A stretch of 64,000 nucleotides of DNA. It comes from Blastomussa wellsi (Eukaryota; Cnidaria; Anthozoa; Scleractinia; Plerogyridae). Every line of letters starts with the position of its first letter. The stretch's first letter is position 1. Below the pieces are notes generated by a model. The model ran no database searches. It saw nothing but the letters and a program-made list of their open reading frames with translations, and was not told where the DNA came from. The stretch lies in assembly GCA_947652115.1 (NCBI GenBank), contig OX393568.1, positions 22,305,331 through 22,369,330 on the forward strand, read 5' to 3'. A program made the translations under genes and the position numbers. Positions 32,041-42,817 of the stretch are shown piece after piece.

Positions 32041-32061
32041 TAACCATAATCGCACCCTTCT

Positions 32062-32459
32062 GGAAGAGCATCTAGCCTCTCCATAAACATGACCGCTAGC
32101 TCTCTCGCTGGGATATCTTCTGGGTTTAAAACACAGTAGAATGCTACCGCGGTGAGGTCGTTGCCGTAACATTCGTTCCAAAAGCTGGCAAACTTTTCCC
32201 AATCTCTCGGCGGCAAATAGCTTTCTGGAGTCTGCTTCATCACTTGAGTCGCCTTAGATATGCGTTGCGCGATTTCAGCGTGTGTTGATCGCGCGCGTTC
32301 GCGAAGAGCAGGAATGTCTTTCATGTCGAAAAACAAGAAAGGATGTAGTTGATCAGTGTTTGATCCAGTCTCGACACTAGCAAGAACGAAAATGGTTATA
32401 AAACGCAATCCTGAAATTGCCATCGAAATTGAAATTAAAACAAACACCTTGAAGCTCAT
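32062..32459 (-). pseudogene. DSEL: DSEL-like copy 1, N-terminal part
   Basis: The first about 132 codons of DSEL-like copy 1, from [12 protein letters not shown] through the signal peptide to MERLDALP, where transposon sequence cuts in at 32061. It is almost identical to the same part of copy 2. Its promoter region (32460 upward) is intact, including TGACGTCA at 32558-32565, so it may still be transcribed into a short secreted fragment. Confidence 0.88.
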
Positions 32460-32829
32460 GAAAAGTGGCGGTTTTCATCTCACGTTATCAACATTCGCCA
32501 TTCTCTCCAACTTTTCACATATTCTAAACTCATTCTTAACAATAGCGATGTTTCGCGTGACGTCACCCATTGTTATTAAAATGCCAACCAGAACCTAATA
32601 GGCAATCAAAACAATGAATTCTTTTGTTCCGTGGTTGGCAAATTCGAATATCAAAAGAATGTGACGCCATAAGAACATTACCAAGTTTCCGCAAATTTCC
32701 TGATTTCACTCGTCACCATTTGGTTACCCATACAAATATAGAAATTTGTGTTCGACATCAACTTGTTTCCGTTTTGAGACTTGCACAGTCGTCACCAAAT
32801 AGTTTCTGTACACTATCTACTAGATGGCG
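32460..32829. other. short array spacer, between copies 2 and 1
   Basis: 370 bp, the same length as the spacers at 36238-36607 and 46226-46595. It joins the 5' flank of one gene to the 3' flank of the next at GCAAATTTCC|TGATTTCACTCG, near 32698-32702. It must contain the promoter of copy 1 and the 3' UTR of copy 2. Confidence 0.8.
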
Positions 32830-35800
32830 TTATATATAACGAAGTTTTGTCATGACTTTGTCGCAGATATTTTTAATCCTGTCAGCGTCGCTGCTGTTCA
32901 GTTCTCGTTCCCAGGCTGTGACCGTCTTGGATCCAACAATCTCTCGAGAAACGCCTAAAGTGAATTGCGCCGTATGAGCCACTGTGAGAACTCGATGCTC
33001 AACAGCCGGTGAAAGAGGAATGCCAATAAAGCGAAACAATCTGCGAGAAGTTTCGCGAGGTTTTAGAATAATATCTTCCAAATGAATAAAGTGTATATTT
33101 CTTTTAGGAAGGTTGGAGTTTATGCGAAGAACTGCGCTCATCTGCGCGGCCCATAAATGGGCGAGAATTTCAAGAGTGTTTTTGTTGCCGTTATTCTCGT
33201 GTTGAAGGAGCACCTCTTGAAATTCACGAAATTCAGATGCATAAATTGACGTGTCTTTTTCGAGGCATGTTTTATTCTTAATTGTGTCAAAGGCTTCATG
33301 CACAACTTTACGAAGTTTAACATCCACGCGGATTTCTCGAAGCCACGCGTTCACCCACCCTCTAGCGTCTCTGACCACCACAATAGCTCGCATTCTAGTC
33401 TCCAGGACGTTCGCTAACCATGGAAACTTCAGAGCCCAGCCAGGGTCGACAAGTCGGACCGACGGTAGAGCCTTGCGGTGCTTGTCGGGTAAGTTTGGAA
33501 AAACACCTTTCAGGTCGATAGAAAGATCTGTGAACCACTTGCTTAACCGAATCGCTTCAGGAGAAGGATGAATGCGATAAAAAATGGAGCAGGGATCCAA
33601 AAATTTACGCGCACCCTTTGTGGTTTCCACGTCAAAGAAATCCGAAGAACTTTTGAATAAGTGTTGTAGAATTTCAGCGCCAGCTAGCGGGAGAGAAGTA
33701 TATATTACAAATGGTGGATCTTCCTTGGGTTCAAAACCTACATACTTGTCGTTTTTAGTTTCAGGTACTTTGGGTGTCATCTGTGTGCATCGTTCGCCAG
33801 TGCAGAATCTAAAATTAATCGCAACGGTTGTGATTAACCACGAGACTCCAAGACATAAGATGAACGCTTTACAAATGGTCCGACTGAGTAGCCTGCGCCA
33901 AAGTTGTAAGTATGTAAATAACAAAATGCTTAAAATGCTGAATGCAAGAAACAAAGAAGGTAATAAATTCCAAATTGACGTCGGTATGCTTGTCTCGCTC
34001 GGCGGTAGAAGCTTCACATTCTCCGTCTCAGAACTGGAGATTTCATCCAAGCCGAAGCGCACAGTTTTCTCATCGTTAATCCGAACCTTGCAGTATCCAC
34101 CAAAACCTAAGAAATTATATCGTGAATATGGATGGCTATGTCTGGCTGCTATAGAAACAGCGTATTTAACTCCATTGATTCCCAACAACACCTTTAACCC
34201 ACGATCACTCGAAGTTATGACTTCCGGGAGAAGGTCTACTTCGTTTCCAGGACCCAAGAATAGGTACGCGGTCCGAGTAAAGCGCGAGCCTAGGGGTGTT
34301 GTTATATTGAGATAGTTCGTTTTGCGCGATTTATGACTTGTTACGTACTCTGAAGCATAGGCCGAACATTTCCTGTCACTCTGCAAGTTAAACCAGTATG
34401 CTTTGTACAAAAGCCCGTCTATCGAAACGCTTGCGTCGATTGCCGCTGAGGAGCTAACATTGAGTCTGAAAGGGTGGTCTATATTGTGAAAGAAGGCACT
34501 CATGATCGATGCTTGACCGTCCATTTTGCGTTCGATGTGATCAACAACAAGGAGAACGCTTGGAGTCAGCATAATCAAAGAACGATACACGCTTAACAAG
34601 CCCAATGCTTCTCGATACCACTGACTCATTTCTCCACTAGTAAAAACCATTTCTCTTTCACAAGACGCAGAGATAATATCCCCTTCAGCCCTCCAAATGC
34701 TTGCTGTCTTGTAATTCAACCACTCGCCGCATTCTCCTATCTGTCCTTCAAAGGGGCTGAAACATCCGGAATTAGGGGATGGCCCAAATACTAGGGCATT
34801 ATTGAGCCACGTGTATTTTGGGCCGTAAAACGTCTCAGTTATGAAATTCACTCCATTTGGTGCAAAAACAAAGGATCCTTGGTCCGGATGTTCGTGACCC
34901 GGATTAAAATTCCTCCAAGGGTAACCCACTTTTAACCATGAACGAACTCCTCTCCGCCTCGTGATAGCGTTTATTGCTCGTCCGTGAAGAACACCGCATT
35001 TAAAGGAGAGAAACGTAGCCCTCTCATTATCCAAACCTCCTCCATAGGTCACCACCCCCAAATCACTTAACACACGCAGTCGTGGTAAGCTCGAGTTAGT
35101 TGGAGCTCTTTCCTTGATGCTCACATTGTAGAAAAGAAACTCTGTGTGCAACATGGACGATTTATGGTTCCGCGGCCGGGCAAGTGGTCTTTTAAGAACC
35201 TCATGCTCTCTTATTTGTCTAGCTAACCAATTTCCCAAACCATTCTTTAGGACAAAGTTGTCCAGAAAAACGAGCTGGCTCTCTGGTCCGAACAGCCAAT
35301 TACCATTTGTGTCACCAAAACCCACAGTCTCTCTGAACCCTGGAAACACTGTGTAGTACAAAAACCAAAAGTGCTCTTTCAGCCAGTTATTGTGGGTGAA
35401 ATCAACGTGAAAGTGACGTAACGCAAAGAACACATACTGAGTCATCGAGCGTGACGTGTACGTAGCGTATTCTACCCCTTCATCAGTCGAGCCGTCAACG
35501 ACATAGTTAAACAGCTCTAAGCTTCTGCTTAGCATTTGGTGAGCACGTGACATCCATTTCTTCCCCTCAAGCTCTTTATGCCGAACGGCAATCAAAGCAC
35601 CGGTTAAAACTGCCATGTGATTTGTGGCTACCTTATTTTGCAAGTAATTGGTCCCCCAGCATTTTCCATCGAGAGATCTTTCAAACAGTTCCTTTGTCAC
35701 GTTGATGATTTTCTTCAAGAAGCGCATTCTTTGAGTATCGTTTAAACTCGCGTACAGAAAATCATAGGCGGTCGCCATACCAGTTAAAGAATGCGCTACA

Positions 35801-36237
35801 GGAAGATCGTCGTGCAACCTGGCGCTCACTCGCCAGTTCGGAAGAGCATCTAGCCTCTCCATAAACATGACCGCTAGCTCTCTCGCTGGGATATCTTCTG
35901 GGTTTAAAACACAGTAGAATGCTACCGCGGTGAGGTCGTTGCCGTAACATTCGTTCCAAAAGCTGGCAAACTTTTCCCAATCTCTCGGCGGCAAATAGCT
36001 TTCTGGAGTCTGCTTCATCACTTGAGTCGCCTTAGATATGCGTTGCGCTATTTCAGCGTGTGTTGATCGCGCGCGTTCGCGAAGAGCAGGAATGTCTTTC
36101 ATGTCGAAAAACAAGAAAGGATGTAGTTGATCAGTGTTTGATCCAGTCTCGACACTAGCAAGAACGAAAATGGTTATAAAACGCAATCCTGAAATTGCCA
36201 TCGAAATTGAAATTAAAACAAACACCTTGAAGCTCAT
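32830..36237 (-). CDS. DSEL: DSEL-like epimerase/sulfotransferase, copy 2 (His to Lys)
   Basis: A complete intronless frame of 1,135 aa. It starts at [16 protein letters not shown]; the second Met (residue 13) is the start used by copies 3 and 6. Domain order is as in copy 3. The striking change is at 35632-35634: the conserved YLQNH...NH motif reads YLQNK, so the residue aligned with human DSE His205, an active-site base, is Lys (codon AAG instead of CAC, two base changes). Copy 4 shares this. The adjacent W of GKWWGTNY is Cys (GKCWGTNY). The GHEHPDQ histidine and the Tyr of the YATYTSRS motif are kept. The PSB-like loop reads TSLPLAG and the 3' motif VVRDARGW. Epimerase activity is probably reduced or lost; scaffolding or a sulfotransferase-only role is possible but unproven. 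Confidence 0.92.
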   Translation of the reverse strand: MSFKVFVLISISMAISGLRFITIFVLASVETGSNTDQLHPFLFFDMKDIPALRERARSTHAEIAQRISKATQVMKQTPESYLPPRDWEKFASFWNECYGNDLTAVAFYCVLNPEDIPARELAVMFMERLDALPNWRVSARLHDDLPVAHSLTGMATAYDFLYASLNDTQRMRFLKKIINVTKELFERSLDGKCWGTNYLQNKVATNHMAVLTGALIAVRHKELEGKKWMSRAHQMLSRSLELFNYVVDGSTDEGVEYATYTSRSMTQYVFFALRHFHVDFTHNNWLKEHFWFLYYTVFPGFRETVGFGDTNGNWLFGPESQLVFLDNFVLKNGLGNWLARQIREHEVLKRPLARPRNHKSSMLHTEFLFYNVSIKERAPTNSSLPRLRVLSDLGVVTYGGGLDNERATFLSFKCGVLHGRAINAITRRRGVRSWLKVGYPWRNFNPGHEHPDQGSFVFAPNGVNFITETFYGPKYTWLNNALVFGPSPNSGCFSPFEGQIGECGEWLNYKTASIWRAEGDIISASCEREMVFTSGEMSQWYREALGLLSVYRSLIMLTPSVLLVVDHIERKMDGQASIMSAFFHNIDHPFRLNVSSSAAIDASVSIDGLLYKAYWFNLQSDRKCSAYASEYVTSHKSRKTNYLNITTPLGSRFTRTAYLFLGPGNEVDLLPEVITSSDRGLKVLLGINGVKYAVSIAARHSHPYSRYNFLGFGGYCKVRINDEKTVRFGLDEISSSETENVKLLPPSETSIPTSIWNLLPSLFLAFSILSILLFTYLQLWRRLLSRTICKAFILCLGVSWLITTVAINFRFCTGERCTQMTPKVPETKNDKYVGFEPKEDPPFVIYTSLPLAGAEILQHLFKSSSDFFDVETTKGARKFLDPCSIFYRIHPSPEAIRLSKWFTDLSIDLKGVFPNLPDKHRKALPSVRLVDPGWALKFPWLANVLETRMRAIVVVRDARGWVNAWLREIRVDVKLRKVVHEAFDTIKNKTCLEKDTSIYASEFREFQEVLLQHENNGNKNTLEILAHLWAAQMSAVLRINSNLPKRNIHFIHLEDIILKPRETSRRLFRFIGIPLSPAVEHRVLTVAHTAQFTLGVSREIVGSKTVTAWERELNSSDADRIKNICDKVMTKLRYI

Positions 36238-36607
36238 GAAAAGTGGCGGTTTTCATCTCACGTTATCAACATTCGCCATTCTCTCCAACTTTTCACATAT
36301 TCTAAACTCATTCTTAACAATAGCGATGTTTCGCGTGACGTCACCCATTGTTATTAAAATGCCAACCAGAACCTAATAGGCAATCAAAACAATGAATTCT
36401 TTTGTTCCGTGGTTGGCAAATTCGAATATCAAAAGAATGTGACGCCATAAGAACATTACCAAGTTTCCGCAAATTTCCTGATTTCACTCGTCACCATTTG
36501 GTTACCCATACAAATATAGAAATTTGTGTTCGACATCAACTTGTTTCCGTTTCGAGACTTGCACAGTCGTCACCAAATAGTTTCTGTACACTATATACTA
36601 GATGGCG
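36238..36607. other. short array spacer, between copies 3 and 2
   Basis: 370 bp with the same fused junction as the spacer at 32460-32829 (near 36476-36480). No gene. Confidence 0.8.
36336..36343. promoter_or_regulatory. conserved CRE-like palindrome TGACGTCA
   Basis: TGACGTCA starts 99 bp upstream of the first ATG of copy 2. The same site is upstream of every copy: 32558-32565, 40114-40121, 46324-46331, 50104-50111 and 56523-56530. In copy 6, where surrounding bases have changed, the octamer is intact. This is the consensus for CREB/ATF bZIP factors; no TATA box is evident nearby. Confidence 0.5.
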
Positions 36608-39600
36608 TTATGTATAACGAAGTTTTGTCATGACTTTGGCGCAGATATTTTTAATCCTGTCAGCGTCGCTGCTGTTCAGTTCTCGTTCCCAGGCTGTGAC
36701 CGTCTTGGATCCAACAATCTCTCGAGAAACGCCTAAAGTGAATTGCGCCGTATGAGCCACTGTGAGAACTCGATGCTCAACAGCCGGTGAAAGAGGAATG
36801 CCAATAAAGCGAAACAATCTTCGAGAAGTTTCGCGAGGTTTTAGAATAATATCTTCCAAATGAATAAAGTGTATATTTCTTTTAGGAAGGTTGGAGTTTA
36901 TGCGAAGAACTGCGCTCATCTGCGCGGCCCATAAATGGGCGAGAATTTCAAGAGTGTTTTTGTTGCCGTTATTCTCGTGTTGAAGGAGCACCTCTTGAAA
37001 TTCACGGAATTCAGATGCATAAAGTGACGTGTCTTTTTCGAGGCATGTTTTATTCTTAATTGTGTCAAAGGCTTCATGCACAACTTTACGAAGTTTAACA
37101 TCCACGCGGATTTCTCGAAGCCACGCGTTCACCCACCCTCTAGGGTCTCTGACCACCACAATAGCTCGCATTCTAGGCTCCAGGACGTTCGCTAACCATG
37201 GAAACTTCAGAGCCCAGCCAGGGTCGACAAGCCGGACCGACGGTAGAGCCTTGCGGTGCTTGTCGGGTAAGTTTGGAAAAACACCTTTCAGGTCGATAGA
37301 AAGATCTGTGAACCACTTGCTTAACCGAATCGCTTCAGGAGAAGGATGAATGCGATAAAAAATGGAGCAGGGATCCAAAAATTTATGCGCACCCTTTGTG
37401 GTTTCCACGTCAAAGAAATCCGAAGAACTTTTGAATAAGTGTTGTAGAATTTCAGCGCCAGCTCGCGGGAGAGACGTATATATTACAAATGGTGGATCTT
37501 CCTTGGGTTCAAAACCTACATACTTGTCGTTTTTAGTTTCAGGTACTTTGGGTGTCATCTGTGTGCATCGTTCGCCAGTGCAGAATCTAAAATTAATCGC
37601 AACGGTTGTGATTAACCACGAGACTCCAAGACATAAGATGAACGCTTTACAAATGGTCCGGCTGAGTAGCCTGCGCCAAAGTTGTAAGTATGTAAATAAC
37701 AAAATGCTTAAAATGCTGAATGCAAGAAACAAAGAAGGCAATAAATTCCAAATTGACGTCGGTATGCCTGTCTCGCTCGGCGGTAGAAGCTTCACATTCT
37801 CCGTCTCAGAACTGGAGAGTTCATCTAAGCCAAAGCGTACAGTTTTCTCGTCGTTGATCCGAACCTTGCAGTATCCACCAAAACCTAAGAAATTATATCG
37901 AGAATATGGATGGCTATGTCTGGTTGCTATAGAAACAGCGTATTTAACTCCATTGATTCCCAACAACACCTTTAACCCACGATCACTCGAAGTTATGACT
38001 TCCGGGAGAAGGTCTACTTCGTTTCCAGGACCCAAGAATAGGTACGCGGTCCGAGTAAAGCGCGAGCCTAGGGGTGTTGTTATATTGAGATAGTTCGTTT
38101 TGCGCGATTTATGACTTGTTACGTACTCTGCCGCATAGGCCGAACATTTCCTGTCACTCTGCAAGTTAAACCAGTATGCTTTGTACAAAAGCCCGTCTAT
38201 CGAAACGCTTGCGTCGATTGCAGCTGAGGAGCTAACATTGAGTGTGAAAGGGTGGTCTATATTGTGAAAGAAGGCACTCATGATCGATGCTTGACCGTCC
38301 ATTTTGCGTTCGATGTGATCAACAACAAGGAGAACGCTTGGAGTCAGCATAATCAAAGAACGATACACGCTTAACAAGCCCAATTCTTCTCGATACCACT
38401 GACTCATTTCTCCACTAGTAAAAACCATTTCTCTTCGACAAGACGCAGAGATAATATCCCCTTCAGCCCTCCAAATGCTTGCTGTCTTGTAATTCAACCA
38501 CTCGCCGCATTCTCCTATCTGCCCTTCAAAGGGGCTGAAACATCCGGAGTTAGGGGATGGCCCAAATACTAGGGCATTATTGAGCCACGTGTATTTGGGG
38601 CCGTAAAACGTCTCAGTTATGAAATTCACTCCATTTGGTGTAAAAACAAAGGATCCTTGGTCCGGATGTTCGTGACCCGGATTAAAATTCCTCCAAGGGT
38701 AACCCACTTTTAACCATGAACGAAGTCCTCTCCGCCTTGTGATAGCGTTTATTGCTCGTCCGTGGAGAACACCGCATTTAAAGGAGAGAAACGTAGCCCT
38801 CTCATTATCCAAACCTCCTCCATAGGTCACCACCCCCCAATCACTTAACACACGCAGTCGTGGTAAGCTCGAGTTAGTTGGAGCTCTTTCCTTGATGCTC
38901 GCATTGTAGAAAAGAAACTCTGTGTGCAACATGGACGATTTATGGTTCCGCGGCCGGGCAAGTGGCCCTTTAAGGACATCATGCTCTCTTATTTGTCTAG
39001 CTAACCAATTTCCCAAACCATTCTTTAGGACAAAGTTGTCCAGAAAAACGAGCTGGCTCTCTGGTCCGAACAGCCAATTACGATTAGTGTCACCAAAACC
39101 CACAGTCTCTCTGAACCCTGGAAACACTGTGTAGTACAAAAACCAAAAGTGCTCTTTCAGCCAGTTATTGTGGGTGAAATCAACGTGAAAGTGACGTAAC
39201 GCAAAGAATACATACTGAGTCATCGAGCGTGACGTGTACGTAGCGTATTCTACCCCTTCATCAGTCGAGCCGTCAACGACATAGTTAATCAGCTCTAAGC
39301 TTCTGCTTAGCATTTGGTGAGCACGTGACATCCATTTCTTCCCCTCAAGCTCTTTATGCCGAACGGCAATCAAAGCACCGGTTAAAACTGCCATGTGATT
39401 TTTGGCTACGTGATTTTGCAAGTAATTGGTCCCCCACCATTTTCCATCGAGAGATCTTTCAAACAGTTCCTTTGTCACGTTGATGATTTTCTTCAAGAAG
39501 CGCATTCTTTGAGTATCGTTTAAACTCGCGTACAGAAAATCATAGGCGGTCGCCATACCAGTTAAAGAATGCGCTACAGGAACATCGTCGTGCAACCTGG

Positions 39601-39979
39601 CGCTCACTCGCCAGTTCGGAAGAGCATCTAGCCTCTCCATAAACATGACCGCTAGCTCTCTCGCTGGGATATCTTCTGGGTTTAAAACACAGTAGAATGC
39701 TACCGCGGTGAGGTCGTTGCCGTAACATTCGTTCCAAAAGCTGGCAAACTTTTCCCAATCTCTCGGCGGCAAATAGCTTTCTGGAGTCTGCTTCATCACT
39801 TGAGTCGCCTTAGATATGCGTTGCGCTATTTCAGTGTGTGTTGATCGCGCGCGTTCGCGGAGAGCAGGAATGTCTTTCGTGTCGAAAAACAAGGAAGGAT
39901 GTAGTTGATCAATGTTTGATCCAGTCTCAACACTAGCAAGAACGAAAATGGTTATAAAACGCAATCCTGAAATTGCCAT
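36608..39979 (-). CDS. DSEL: DSEL-like epimerase/sulfotransferase, copy 3
   Basis: 1,123 aa, intronless like human DSEL. It starts at MAISGLRF because an in-frame TAA lies just upstream. A signal segment (about 5-17) is followed by an epimerase region of heparinase II/III type. Residues equivalent to the DSE active site are present: His190 in YLQNH, Tyr247 in YATYTSRS and His435 in GHEHPDQ; the 245-residue gap between the two His equals that of human DSE His205 and His450. Two hydrophobic segments lie at about 743-764 and 775-795, then a sulfotransferase-like domain with a 5'-PSB-type [11 protein letters not shown] (834-844) and a 3' motif VVRDPRGW (941-948). Only this copy has Arg838 and Pro945; the others have Leu and Ala. 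The family turns glucuronate into iduronate in chondroitin/dermatan sulfate in the ER and Golgi. Confidence 0.94.
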   Translation of the reverse strand: MAISGLRFITIFVLASVETGSNIDQLHPSLFFDTKDIPALRERARSTHTEIAQRISKATQVMKQTPESYLPPRDWEKFASFWNECYGNDLTAVAFYCVLNPEDIPARELAVMFMERLDALPNWRVSARLHDDVPVAHSLTGMATAYDFLYASLNDTQRMRFLKKIINVTKELFERSLDGKWWGTNYLQNHVAKNHMAVLTGALIAVRHKELEGKKWMSRAHQMLSRSLELINYVVDGSTDEGVEYATYTSRSMTQYVFFALRHFHVDFTHNNWLKEHFWFLYYTVFPGFRETVGFGDTNRNWLFGPESQLVFLDNFVLKNGLGNWLARQIREHDVLKGPLARPRNHKSSMLHTEFLFYNASIKERAPTNSSLPRLRVLSDWGVVTYGGGLDNERATFLSFKCGVLHGRAINAITRRRGLRSWLKVGYPWRNFNPGHEHPDQGSFVFTPNGVNFITETFYGPKYTWLNNALVFGPSPNSGCFSPFEGQIGECGEWLNYKTASIWRAEGDIISASCRREMVFTSGEMSQWYREELGLLSVYRSLIMLTPSVLLVVDHIERKMDGQASIMSAFFHNIDHPFTLNVSSSAAIDASVSIDGLLYKAYWFNLQSDRKCSAYAAEYVTSHKSRKTNYLNITTPLGSRFTRTAYLFLGPGNEVDLLPEVITSSDRGLKVLLGINGVKYAVSIATRHSHPYSRYNFLGFGGYCKVRINDEKTVRFGLDELSSSETENVKLLPPSETGIPTSIWNLLPSLFLAFSILSILLFTYLQLWRRLLSRTICKAFILCLGVSWLITTVAINFRFCTGERCTQMTPKVPETKNDKYVGFEPKEDPPFVIYTSLPRAGAEILQHLFKSSSDFFDVETTKGAHKFLDPCSIFYRIHPSPEAIRLSKWFTDLSIDLKGVFPNLPDKHRKALPSVRLVDPGWALKFPWLANVLEPRMRAIVVVRDPRGWVNAWLREIRVDVKLRKVVHEAFDTIKNKTCLEKDTSLYASEFREFQEVLLQHENNGNKNTLEILAHLWAAQMSAVLRINSNLPKRNIHFIHLEDIILKPRETSRRLFRFIGIPLSPAVEHRVLTVAHTAQFTLGVSREIVGSKTVTAWERELNSSDADRIKNICAKVMTKLRYT

Positions 39980-42817
39980 CGAAATTGAAATTTAAACAAA
40001 CACCTTGAAGTTCATGAAAAGTGGCGGTGTTCATCTCACGTTATCAACATTCGCCATTCTCTCCAACTTTTCACATATTCTAGACTCATTCTTAACAATA
40101 GCGATGTTTCGCGTGACGTCACCCATTGTTATTAATATGCCAACGAGAACCTAATAGGCTATTGAAACAATGACGTCTTTTGTTCTGTGGTTGTCAAATT
40201 CGAATATCAAAAGAATGTGACGTCAGAAGAACGAAATATCGCCATAAGAACATTTCCCAGTTTCCGCAAATTTCCGTATCGGCTCATCTTCGGTCTAAAA
40301 ACCTCTGAACCTCACCTGTGACGTAAAACAAAGAACGTACAAGAACATTAACACATAATTATCACATAAGTTATTCATAAAGAGTTTTTATTTTTATTAG
40401 AAACAAAGAATCTCGAAACACTATAAAACAGAAAAACAATAGCTCAAAAACAAAGAAAAAGGTCAGATTTTTACACCGGGGTAAACCCCGACTTTCGCAA
40501 AGGTGTTCAAAACTTTTGCTGCAGTAAGATAACAAAGGTGAAATCGTAGCTCTTTAGAGGGAACGTATTTATACTTGCATTCTCTCGTTCACCTTTTTTT
40601 GCTGAGCAAGATGAACGCGAGGTATGTTTATTGATCCGTAACTGTAAGATTGCAGCGTGCAGGGGTCGCTAGTGTGTTCTTTTCTTATTCATATCTTCTA
40701 AATTAATGTTTTTGTCACCGCTTAGTTAGTCTCTCTTGTTTTCCTTATCGCATACTTTCATTCACCATTGTTTTGTTCGCATTTGTTATCTTCAGTTAAA
40801 TAAAAGAAACTTTATTAATAACTTATGTTATCATTAACCACGGCGCAAAACTATTTACAATCCCCTCCCTGGGATGACCTGCGGTTCTTATAACTAATGT
40901 TCTGCTTACGCCACCCGTCAGTGACGTCATTCCTTAGTGGTGCACCCCCTCCTAAGAAAATCCTGGATCCGTCCCTGAATAGCAAAATATAATCTACAGA
41001 AATATTCATTAAAAAGAAAAAACGAACAAAGCTCACAATTTGTACTACAATGAGTGATTTAAAAAGGAGTAACAAAACATATAATTTTTTCATGGAAAAA
41101 CGTTTTGTGTGATCGTACGCGAGTATCAAGAAACAAAAGAAAACTATTTTCTGCTATTTACAATACAAATTCCAAAAATTCTGCCATCTTACTTTCTAGT
41201 TCTTTCTTGTAAAGAAAAAGCTGAGCACGTGGTTATCGCCTTTGACAAATTCAAAGAAACAGACTTGACTATTTGTCCGAAGTGAAAGACGCCGATGGTA
41301 TCGCGGAGTGACGCGATTAGGCAAGTCAAACGTCGAACTTCACATGAGCCAAACCTTAATGTAAATAAGCTAAAACAATAGCTTTGCAGAAGCAAGGTTT
41401 GCAGAATTGGAAGCCGAGAAGGTCATGCTTGGAAAATGGCAGGTTCTAGAGAAGAAGAAATTTCGCTTGAATCAGGAAGAGGCTCGCCTGAATTAGGAAG
41501 CAGAAATTGCCAAAAGTGCGGCTAAGGGATGCTCCGCCCAGCCAACCGCCTTTACACCTTCAGTTTAGCCTCTTTTTTCATGTATTTGTTTTCAGTCTTT
41601 TCGCGTATATAAACCTAGTTTTTTACCGTTTAGTTGTCTTTTTCTTCCCGTAGTCGCGCTAGTCCCAGTTCACTTAGTAGTTGCAACATTTCGCCTTCAG
41701 GCCGTACCTATTTCTCGTTACGTGTGCGTAAGATTTATAGTCGCCGTAACAATGTAAGTATTATCGTTCCCAGGTTACCGTATTTCTTTTATATCGTAGT
41801 TATTGCAATTTTGTATTTTACAGTTTCAAACCACACCCACTCTTACATTTACATCCACATCTTCACATCCGTAATAAATAGTTTGTTCGTTATCATCTAT
41901 GTTGGAAGGTTACAGTACACGCCCTTTAGCAGTTACAGAAACTGTCCAGTCCACACATATTCACCAGTTCGTCAGTTTGAAAACGGCAACGTTTTCTCTT
42001 TCTCTTTGGCATTCTGGATACATGACCGTAAGCGCTTCTTTTCCAAAACGCTATCTAGTGCGGAAGTTTGCATTAGCGAATGAGCGCAAGAGAATTTCTG
42101 CAGTTATGGTAAAAAATTCGTTTTCTGGTGACGCTGTTCTAGGCTTTTGTTTCTAGACTCTTCGGGATAAAATCCTGATAAAATTGAAGAAAGTTCGTTT
42201 TACTGTAGTTATTTGTTTTTGAATTCTTGGTAAGACGAAACTGGTAACTCCTATTCAGTTGGTCCTGGAGAGAAATGATATTGTTGTGAAACCATTCACT
42301 AATGAATACGGGTTTTCCTCGTATGAAAGGCACTAAACCACTTTTTAATACTTGTTCTGAAATTCAAGGAATCTAATGTTCTAATTACAAAAAGCCATTG
42401 AAGTAAGTCAAGCGAAATTAGAATACCCGGGATGTTATGAATCTTAGTATATTTCATCACATCCACGATAAGTTGGTTATTTTCACCAATACATCGCCCT
42501 ACTATGTAAACGTTTTACGCGAAATTTCTTGATACAATAAAGAAGTCAAAAGCCCACGATTGTGAGCGTAATTTGTCACCTATGATATTAAAAGGTAATC
42601 AAATCGTATACGCGTAAACTTAATTTCACTTGCGTTTTGTCAATGAAATGCTCGGAAAATTAACAAGCATTTTGACAAAACGCGCGTAAAATTATTTTCT
42701 GATTTCACTCGTCACCATTTGGTTACCCATACAAATATAGAAATTTGTGTTCGACATCAACTTGTTTCCGTTTTGAGACTTGCACAGTCGTCACAGTACA
42801 CTATATACTAGATGGCG
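39980..42817. other. long array spacer A
   Basis: Non-coding 2.8 kb, homologous almost throughout to 50025-53023. It holds the copy 3 promoter side, a repeat shared with 62225-62360 (about 40290-40500), a relic frame of a BEL/Pao-like gag coiled coil (41395-41515), a TATA-like TATATAAA on the plus strand at 41606-41613, and the 3' flank of copy 4. Relative to spacer B it lacks about 205 bp, with the break after TTTTCCTC at about 42321. Confidence 0.8.
41395..41515 (+). pseudogene. retroelement gag-like coiled-coil relic
   Basis: The plus strand reads ARFAELEAEKVMLGKWQVLE, then a Lys/Glu/Arg-rich coiled coil, an in-frame TAG, and further coil sequence EAEIAKSAAKG. This resembles the N-terminal coiled coil of BEL/Pao-type polyproteins. 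A copy with the same stop is in spacer B at about 51382-51502, so it was dead before the duplication. The family call rests on style only. Confidence 0.4.

Larger units (their letters stand above)
29323..32061 (+). mobile_element. KDZ-type transposon fragment with minisatellites
   Basis: Sequence absent from all other DSEL copies. It contains a transposase frame (29323-31099), a 49-50-bp minisatellite and a 73-bp purine-rich minisatellite. The motif GGGTGCGACTATAAT just after the transposase (31107) recurs inverted at the right border (complement of about 32045-32058, GGGTGCGATTATGGT), so the right border may be a genuine element end while the left is truncated. No target duplication is seen, because 547 bp of the host gene were lost at the site. 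Confidence 0.75.

Noticed and set aside
40851..41129. 92-codon minus-strand frame in long spacer A (also 50809-51117)
   Set aside because: It crosses a common repeat-type sequence (RDGSRIFLGGGAPL), is not consistently conserved between the two spacers at its end, and lacks any domain.
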